From Fen-1077 sp964462865 (GTDB lineage: Bacteria; Chloroflexota; Dehalococcoidia; Dehalococcoidales; RBG-16-60-22): DNA of 5,931 nucleotides. Both the position numbers and the translations under genes were made by a program. The notes below the pieces were generated by a model. The model saw only the letters and a list, made by a program, of their open reading frames with translations. It did not search any database and was not told the origin of the DNA. Location of the stretch: NCBI GenBank assembly GCA_964462865.1, contig CAYWZO010000083.1, positions 1 to 5,931 of the forward strand. The letters are read 5' to 3'. Shown here in pieces: positions 1 to 4,607 of this stretch (the stretch's first letter is position 1; each line of letters starts with the position of its first letter).

Positions 1-1473
1 GTTCCAGCAGGTTATCCAGCAGGGAGAATCGCTCCAGATCATATGGATTTCGGGGCAGTTTTCCGCGGGATAGGTATATTTCTTGAATTGATTTTCTCGA
101 TTAGTCGTTTCGGATTCGCATCCGTACCAGGTTACCGGCGGATTCAGAATGGCATCCGGAACCAGGGTCTTGGGGATGAAGGCATCATTGGTATCGGCGA
201 TATATCCGCCCCGGTAACCGGCGTGCAGGTCCGGACGCATGACAGCCTTGGGTAACGGATATTCACCGCGGCGGTCGAACATGCCCCATTCCAGCATTTT
301 TACCTGGTTTTGGCCGGGTTTGCCCAATCCCCGCATCGCTAGCAGCAGGATTTGCAGCCTGGCCGGCTCCGACGAATACGGTCCCCTTATCCCCGGGCCT
401 CCGTTGCCGATTACGATTGACGTCCTTTTCGATGCCCATAATCTGGCCAAGGCTTTGACTATTCTCGCCGGAACTCCGGTGATTTCAGAAGCCCAGCGCG
501 GGGTTTTAGCGATGCCGTCTTCCCTTCCCAGAACATATTCCACGAACTTATCAAAACCGTGCGTATGCGTCGCCACGTAATCTTTATCGTAAGTTCTTTC
601 AGTAATCCAGACATAAGCAATAGCCAGATAGAGTGCGGCGTCCGTGTTCGGTCGGATAGGAATCCATTTATCAGCGTGAACTCCGGCGGCATAGTTAAGG
701 TCGGGGGCGATGTAAATTTGTTGAATTCCCAGGTCAGTAAACCAGTAGCTTAACCGGCTGGCCATCTGGCCTCCCCAGCCCCAGGGGGTAGTTTCCTGGT
801 CGCAGCCCCAGAAAAGCAGCAGTTCGGAATTTTCAGCGATGTCAGGCATCACGTTAGCTTGAGGAACCTGCTGTCCCACCGGTTCCATGCCCCAGGCGTG
901 TTTACCTCCCCAGACCCATCCTTCCCAGCTGTCAGGGTTCCTTACCTGCAGGGTATAACCACCCAGTAATTTCAATAATCTCCGGCCGCAACCATGACAA
1001 GCATGGACGGTCTTGTTTTCACCATGGGCATCAGACTGGTAAAAAATAGCTGTCGTGGTGTATTTTCGCTTTATTCTCATTATCTCACTGGAGATAATAT
1101 CTAAAGCCTCATCCCAGGATATTCTCACGTAATGGCTTTTCCCCCGATTCTCAATATGTCTCTCGCCCTTAGGGTTAAAGTCCACTCTTTTAAGCGGGTA
1201 CCTGACCCGGTTCAGCGAATAACAACGCTTTTTGTAAGAGAGCGAGATAGGCGGAATCAGGGTTTTCATCAAAGGCTCAAAAGTCTGGCCGCGGGCTTCA
1301 ATCTTCCAGGGATTGAACTCCCGGGGTTCATACTTCCAGTCATAATGGAGCGGCCTGATGCGGACTATTTTACCGTCTCTTACATCAACTACCGAGGCAT
1401 TGGAACCGTAGGATTCACCGCACCAGCTGATATCTTTTACAAATGACTCTGTTCCTTGTATATCCCTGTTCAA
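1..1473 (-). CDS. AthL-like molybdopterin (bis-MGD) oxidoreductase, transhydroxylase large-subunit type, 3' end cut off
   Basis: The minus frame is open for 491 codons with no stop up to the left window edge. It belongs to the molybdopterin oxidoreductase family and resembles the large subunit of pyrogallol-phloroglucinol transhydroxylase (AthL, about 875 residues), so a bit over half is present. Visible landmarks are WKIEARG (56-62), RISWDEA (117-123), NPDSWEGW (179-186), a Moco-domain segment FWGCDQET (221-228) and GKPG followed by a GYRGGYIAD stretch near 419. Residues that line the AthL active site have apparent counterparts: His150 (AthL His144), Asp181 and Ser182 (Asp174 and the Mo ligand Ser175), and Tyr420 (Tyr404). 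There is no N-terminal CxxCxxxC Fe-S motif, as in AthL. An unusual HACHGC cluster lies at 157-162. The start is inferred: an in-frame TAA at 1498-1500 closes the frame upstream and no ATG lies between it and conserved sequence, so TTG at 1471-1473 is chosen. Substrate is unknown; an AthS-like Fe-S subunit, if present, would lie outside the window. Confidence 0.88.
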   Translation of the reverse strand, partial: MNRDIQGTESFVKDISWCGESYGSNASVVDVRDGKIVRIRPLHYDWKYEPREFNPWKIEARGQTFEPLMKTLIPPISLSYKKRCYSLNRVRYPLKRVDFNPKGERHIENRGKSHYVRISWDEALDIISSEIMRIKRKYTTTAIFYQSDAHGENKTVHACHGCGRRLLKLLGGYTLQVRNPDSWEGWVWGGKHAWGMEPVGQQVPQANVMPDIAENSELLLFWGCDQETTPWGWGGQMASRLSYWFTDLGIQQIYIAPDLNYAAGVHADKWIPIRPNTDAALYLAIAYVWITERTYDKDYVATHTHGFDKFVEYVLGREDGIAKTPRWASEITGVPARIVKALARLWASKRTSIVIGNGGPGIRGPYSSEPARLQILLLAMRGLGKPGQNQVKMLEWGMFDRRGEYPLPKAVMRPDLHAGYRGGYIADTNDAFIPKTLVPDAILNPPVTWYGCESETTNRENQFKKYTYPAENCPEIHMIWSDSPCWITCWN

Positions 1474-1484
1474 ATCAATAAGTT

Positions 1485-1488
1485 CCCC
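1485..1488 (-). promoter_or_regulatory. Putative ribosome binding site supporting the TTG start of the AthL-like gene
   Basis: The minus strand reads GGGGAA followed by about nine bases and then TTG. This is the only SD-like sequence between the in-frame stop at 1498-1500 and the conserved coding region. The spacing is slightly long and the match is only moderate, so the start codon remains an inference. Confidence 0.4.
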
Positions 1489-1577
1489 GTTAATCTCTTA
1501 GGAAATTAACAATCGGTCGCTCCAAGATAAAGGATAGAAAAACAAGAGAGTCGCACTCCGGCTGAAATAACAATCTG

Positions 1578-2030
1578 CTATCGCTGACTATTTCCAGACG
1601 TACTGGAATTTACCCTGCTATATTCAGGGGCGAGAGTAACATTTATAAACACCACAGGTTTATCGACTTTCTTAAAAGTAAACGGCCCATGATGTAATCC
1701 TTTTGGAATGCGGACAATCGTAGCGGTGTTGACGACATGTTTTTCCGCTTCTTTACCTAATGTTACCTCAATTTCGGCTCCTAAATCTGTTACATCCTCC
1801 GGGTTACCCCCCAAAAAGAACAGGAACTGTTCATGATCGTGTTCATGAGATTCCTGCGCCATTATCAAAGGTTCTGTAACGCATCTATAGTTTATGGAAA
1901 AATTAATATCACGCCAGTCACTCCAGGGCTTGTTTTCCCTGAGAACTACCCTTTTAAGATGCTTTGACTGTCTATCGTCTATCTGCGTGGGTGCATTTAT
2001 CACATACTGCCCGTATTTGGTATTTGCCAT
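1578..2030 (-). CDS. Single-domain cupin protein
   Basis: A 150-residue protein whose core (about 53-138) is one cupin barrel of the same family as each half of the neighbouring bicupin. Shared features are the HxH motif (His62, His64), an FFLGGNPED stretch (71-79), the GKEAEKHV segment (92-99) and a second cupin motif around IPKGLHHGPF (108-117), with His114 as the expected last metal ligand. In the bicupin the first motif continues to a Glu three residues after the second His; here that position is Gln68, while Glu67 and an extra His66 lie beside it. The motif-2 Asn is Thr118. Metal binding may therefore differ or be lost. There is no signal peptide or membrane segment, so it is probably cytoplasmic. 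ATG at 2028-2030 is preceded by GGAGGG with nine bases spacing, a strong SD. It lies between the bicupin and the molybdoenzyme, all on one strand, which suggests a shared pathway. The reaction is unknown; a sensor, isomerase, dioxygenase-like or purely binding role is possible. Confidence 0.85.
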   Translation of the reverse strand: MANTKYGQYVINAPTQIDDRQSKHLKRVVLRENKPWSDWRDINFSINYRCVTEPLIMAQESHEHDHEQFLFFLGGNPEDVTDLGAEIEVTLGKEAEKHVVNTATIVRIPKGLHHGPFTFKKVDKPVVFINVTLAPEYSRVNSSTSGNSQR

Positions 2031-2151
2031 CTTCTTATACCCTCCTTCTTTTTGATTATCGCAGCCCTGTATAATGGTTAGTTGTTTTCGGGGGTAAGGT
2101 CAGTCGAACTCCACCGGAAACACGATTCATCTTTAGATGTGAGTGCGTTCC
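2031..2151. other. Intergenic gap between the two cupin genes
   Basis: This 121-base gap contains the SD of the single cupin gene. A very short stem (CATC/GATG around 2121-2132) is the only hairpin seen, and no U-tract follows it on the minus strand. No convincing promoter or terminator is visible, which is compatible with read-through from the bicupin gene. Confidence 0.4.
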
Positions 2152-3027
2152 TCACGCTGTTTTTTCTTCCAGATTCGTACCCGAGTATTTGGAAACCAGG
2201 AAGGCTTCCACACAGTAAAACGGTTTACCCACCCGGGCGTAGTTTAACGGACAATGATATACACCGGGCGGAATAGTTACCACGGCGGGGCTAGAAATTA
2301 TATGTTTTTCACGTTCAGGCCCAAAGGTGAATTCCACATCGGCATCGAACTCATTCATATCCATCGGATTTGACCCGAAGAAGATAAAAAACTCGGTAAA
2401 ATCGTGCTTGTGGGTCGGTTCGTGGAACATATACGGTTTTCTTACTACCGATACCGCCAGGTTCATCCTGGAAGCTGCGGGTATGATATGTTCCGGTACG
2501 GTGGATAATCCTATCCCTTCTCCACCCCATTTGTTTACCCTCACGACTCCGGTTGTTAAATATCTGTTGTAATCAGGTTCATCTATCCTTATTTCATTTA
2601 AATCTTCCCCTAAATCCACCGCGGTACGTTGAGATGTCAGGAAAACCTCGATACAATAGAATGGTTTACCCACCCGGGCGTAGTTTAACGGACAATGATA
2701 TACGCCCGGTGCCGCCACCACAATCGTCGGTTGAGAAATAACGTGCTTTTCACGTTCTGCCCCAAAATAAAACTCTACATCAGCATCGAACTCCTGCATA
2801 TCCATCGGGTTTGACCCAAAGAAGTAAAAATACTCCGTAAATATGTGTTTATGGGTTGCCTCGTGAAACATATAAGGTTTTCTGACTACCGTTACCCCAA
2901 GACGTATCCTGGCGACTGACGGTATAATGTCCTGCGGCACAGAGGTTAGTCCTACCCCTTCTCCACCCCATTTATTTTCTTTCACGACTTCCCTGGTTAT
3001 ATATTTCTCGTACACCAGCTCTGCCAT
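2152..3027 (-). CDS. Tandem two-domain cupin protein (bicupin)
   Basis: A 291-residue protein made of two homologous cupin domains, about 1-145 and 148-291, in exact register at 147 residues. Each half begins with a NKWGGEG(V/I)GL segment (18-27 and 165-174). Each has a full cupin motif 1, HKHxFTE (His59, His61, Glu65; His206, His208, Glu212), followed by FFGSNPMDM. Each also has motif 2, PGVYHCPLN (metal-ligand His111 and His258). These are the classic three-His/one-Glu metal sites, intact in both halves. A further His lies in a conserved REKH(V/I) segment (95 and 242). No signal peptide or transmembrane segment is seen. ATG at 3025-3027 has a good SD (GGAG, nine bases upstream). It is the first gene of the leftward set that ends in the AthL-like molybdoenzyme. 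Bicupins include oxalate decarboxylases, dioxygenases and isomerases, but this pair is not one I recognise, so no reaction is assigned. Confidence 0.88.
   Translation of the reverse strand: MAELVYEKYITREVVKENKWGGEGVGLTSVPQDIIPSVARIRLGVTVVRKPYMFHEATHKHIFTEYFYFFGSNPMDMQEFDADVEFYFGAEREKHVISQPTIVVAAPGVYHCPLNYARVGKPFYCIEVFLTSQRTAVDLGEDLNEIRIDEPDYNRYLTTGVVRVNKWGGEGIGLSTVPEHIIPAASRMNLAVSVVRKPYMFHEPTHKHDFTEFFIFFGSNPMDMNEFDADVEFTFGPEREKHIISSPAVVTIPPGVYHCPLNYARVGKPFYCVEAFLVSKYSGTNLEEKTA
2222..2262. repeat. 41-base perfect direct repeat, copy 1
   Basis: Identical base for base to 2663-2703. It encodes the motif-2 region of cupin domain 2, including metal-ligand His258. Synonymous positions are identical too, unlike the rest of the duplicated halves. 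Confidence 0.9.
2663..2703. repeat. 41-base perfect direct repeat, copy 2
   Basis: Identical to 2222-2262. It encodes the same motif-2 region in cupin domain 1, including His111. See the finding on local gene conversion. Confidence 0.9.
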
Positions 3028-3103
3028 TTCAGTTCTCTCCTTTTATCTATTTAGTCTCCCAGGTCAGTTTTCTTCAGATTTATAAGAATTTCGAGCTTTT
3101 TAT

Positions 3104-3112
3104 ATCATAGCA
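3104..3112 (-). promoter_or_regulatory. Candidate extended -10 promoter for the leftward cupin-molybdoenzyme genes
   Basis: The minus strand reads TGC-TATGAT, an extended -10 box (TGn plus five of six consensus bases). No good -35 lies at the right distance, which extended -10 promoters tolerate. Transcription would start near 3097, giving a leader of about 70 bases before the bicupin ATG. The surrounding DNA is AT-rich, as expected for a promoter. Confidence 0.4.
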
Positions 3113-3179
3113 TACTTTATCCGCCATTTTATCGCTTTTTTTACAGGCATTTTCAATACATGAGCTTTTAAACAGCTAA

Positions 3180-3390
3180 AAAGCTGACCATGGACCTGCC
3201 CCGGTTACGGTCGAAAGCGAACCGGGAAGAGAGAAGAAGACTGTTTCTGTCCATGCGAGATAAGGCTCATCTTTGTTTCTGGTGGAGAGGGGAGGGGCGA
3301 ACTCCATCATGCCGAAATATTTTGAAGCTGTTAATGCAAAGACGGGCACTGCCAACTGGGTGGGCATGTCACTGGCCAGTGTCCCAAAGA
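3180..3390 (+). ncRNA. Candidate structured RNA or leader element of unknown class
   Basis: Several complementary segments occur in order on the plus strand. An outer stem CATGGAC/GTCCATG (3189-3195 with 3249-3255) encloses CCCGGTT/AACCGGG (3200-3206 with 3220-3226), whose loop holds a GAAA. A second hairpin is TGGTGGAG/CTCCATCA (3280-3287 with 3302-3309, one G-U pair) with a purine-rich loop. A third is GGGCACTG/CAGTGTCC (3344-3351 with 3377-3384, one G-U pair), extended inward by CCA/TGG past one bulged C. No known riboswitch consensus was recognised. Strand is uncertain because the helices would mostly form on either strand. It lies upstream of the likely promoter of the polyol operon, so if expressed it may have its own transcript. 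Confidence 0.3.
3370..3381. promoter_or_regulatory. Perfect 12-base palindrome, possible operator
   Basis: CACTGGCCAGTG is a perfect inverted repeat in the divergent region, about 125 bases before the candidate promoter of the polyol operon. It could be a site for a dimeric regulator, or simply part of the overlapping hairpin at 3344-3384. Confidence 0.25.
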
Positions 3391-3504
3391 GTGAAACTTA
3401 GGCAAATGCCACAAACGGAGCAACCGAAAAAACAACCCCAATCTTCCGTAGCTGTATCCACCAAGTCCGATTTGATTTTGTTTTAAATAATCCGCTCTCT
3501 CAAA

Positions 3505-3533
3505 TTGCCCTGTGACGTAACTTAGGATAATAT
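3505..3533 (+). promoter_or_regulatory. Candidate promoter of the polyol dehydrogenase-kinase operon
   Basis: TTGCCC (3505-3510) and TAATAT (3528-3533) are separated by 17 bases, each matching four of six sigma-70 consensus bases; a better-matching GATAAT overlaps the -10. Transcription would start about 30 bases before the dehydrogenase ATG, a short leader that includes its SD. Confidence 0.4.
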
Positions 3534-3571
3534 ATTAGTGAAAGTTAAATCCATAAAAATAAGGAGTTATA

Positions 3572-4600
3572 ATGAAAGCACTTGTGTTGAAGGGAAAAAA
3601 CAAGCTCGCCATTGTTGATATGCCTTTTGAGGAAACGCTAGGCCCCGATGACGTACGCATCAAGATGCATACCATCGGCATCTGCGGGAGCGATGTTCAC
3701 TATTACACACATGGTAAGATAGGCAACTTCATCGTGAAGGAGCCGATGGTGCTGGGCCACGAAGCGTCCGGCACGGTTATCGAGGTCGGTAAAAACGTGA
3801 AATCATTAAAAGTCGGCGACCGGATTTGCATGGAGCCGGGTGTACCCGACCTCCGCAGCCGCGCGACGATGGAAGGGATGTACAATCTCGACCCGGCCGT
3901 GGTTTTCTGGGCGACGCCGCCGGTCCACGGCTGCCTGCGGGAAACTGTGGTGCACCCGGCCATGTTCTGCTTTAAGTTACCGGACAATGTGAGCTACGCC
4001 GAAGGAGCCCTCGTCGAGCCGCTTTCCGTAGGCCTGCAGGCGGTTAAAAAGGCGAGTGTAAAACCCGGAGATGTCGCGCTGGTAACTGGTTGCGGGACAA
4101 TCGGCCTGGTCACGGGCCTGGCTGCCCTGGCCGGAGGATGCAGTAAAGTAATTAGCACGGATATCATCCAAGGCAAACTTGACCTGGCTTCCAGCTATGG
4201 TATGGTTCCGGTCAATATTAAAAAGCAGGACCTGATGGACGTGGTAAAAAAAGAGACCGGCGGCTGGGGCGTTGATATCATCTTCGAAGCCAGCGGTAAC
4301 GAGGCCGCCATCGCCGGGATTTTCCAGCCTCTGTGCCCGGGAGGTAAAGTGGTTTTCATCGGCATGCCGGTCGAGCCGGTGCCGGTGGATATCGTCGCCG
4401 CGCAGGCTAAAGAAGCCCGCATGGAAACAATCTTCCGGTACGCGAACATCTACCCGCGGGCGGTGGCGCTCCTGGGGTCGGGGAAAATAAATGTCAAGCC
4501 CCTGATTACCGATAGGTACAAATTCGCCGACGCTATCAAGGCGTTTGAATACGCGGCCAATCCCCAGCCGCGCTCGGTTAAAACCATCATTGAAATGTAG
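3572..4600 (+). CDS. Zinc-dependent polyol dehydrogenase (sorbitol/xylitol dehydrogenase type, MDR family)
   Basis: A full-length 342-residue medium-chain dehydrogenase that should oxidise a polyol to a ketose with NAD. The catalytic zinc site is intact: Cys38 in GICGSD, His63-Glu64 in GHEASG, and Glu149 in the VEPLSVG motif typical of sorbitol dehydrogenases. The nucleotide-binding loop is GCGTIG (173-178), and Asp197 at the end of the next strand favours NAD over NADP. The lobe that holds the structural zinc in many relatives (about 92-108) has no cysteines. It keeps the EPGxP...YNL...F.ATPP framework, as in animal sorbitol dehydrogenases, which also lack that zinc. ATG follows AAGGAG with five bases spacing. 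The kinase gene starts 7 bases after its stop, so the two are co-transcribed. The kinase points to xylitol or D-arabinitol giving D-xylulose, but sorbitol or another polyol cannot be excluded. Confidence 0.9.
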   Translation: MKALVLKGKNKLAIVDMPFEETLGPDDVRIKMHTIGICGSDVHYYTHGKIGNFIVKEPMVLGHEASGTVIEVGKNVKSLKVGDRICMEPGVPDLRSRATMEGMYNLDPAVVFWATPPVHGCLRETVVHPAMFCFKLPDNVSYAEGALVEPLSVGLQAVKKASVKPGDVALVTGCGTIGLVTGLAALAGGCSKVISTDIIQGKLDLASSYGMVPVNIKKQDLMDVVKKETGGWGVDIIFEASGNEAAIAGIFQPLCPGGKVVFIGMPVEPVPVDIVAAQAKEARMETIFRYANIYPRAVALLGSGKINVKPLITDRYKFADAIKAFEYAANPQPRSVKTIIEM

Positions 4601-4607
4601 TCGGTAA

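Larger units (their letters stand above)
2152..3027 (-). repeat. Internal gene duplication, 441-base period
   Basis: The two halves of the bicupin gene align at an offset of 441 bases (147 codons). Corresponding stretches around 2340-2450 and 2781-2891 look roughly 80 percent identical by eye at DNA level, so the duplication is clear but not brand new, apart from the perfect 41-base block listed separately. Confidence 0.85.
3028..3571. other. Divergent intergenic region
   Basis: This 544-base region separates the leftward cupin genes from the rightward polyol operon. AT-rich ends (about 3040-3180 and 3475-3571) hold candidate promoters. The centre, about 3180-3430, is visibly richer in G and C. 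Several reading frames are open across the centre, but their translations are Arg/Pro/Ser-rich with no recognisable domain, they overlap each other, and the longer ones lack a convincing ribosome binding site. I therefore treat the region as non-coding. An AT-rich stem (AGCTTTT/AAAAGCT, about 3164-3184) borders the GC-rich part. Confidence 0.6.

Noticed and set aside
1132..1446. Plus-strand frames across 43-1446.
   Set aside because: All are shadows of the continuous minus-strand molybdoenzyme frame, which carries clear family motifs.
1474..1577. Looked for a terminator or promoter between the single cupin and the molybdoenzyme gene.
   Set aside because: No stem with a following U-tract and no convincing -35/-10 pair was seen on the minus strand.
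2137..2166. Short hairpin (GTGAG/CTCAC) followed by T residues on the plus strand, terminator-like.
   Set aside because: The stem is only five pairs, it lies at the end of a minus-strand gene, and no plus-strand gene ends there.
3176..3367. A 63-codon minus-strand frame in the divergent region.
   Set aside because: It overlaps other open frames, has no clear SD or recognisable domain, and lies over the putative structured element.
3190..3486. A 98-codon plus-strand frame in the divergent region.
   Set aside because: The translation is Arg/Pro/Gln-rich without domain signs, there is no SD before the ATG, and it crosses from the GC-rich to the AT-rich zone without change in character.
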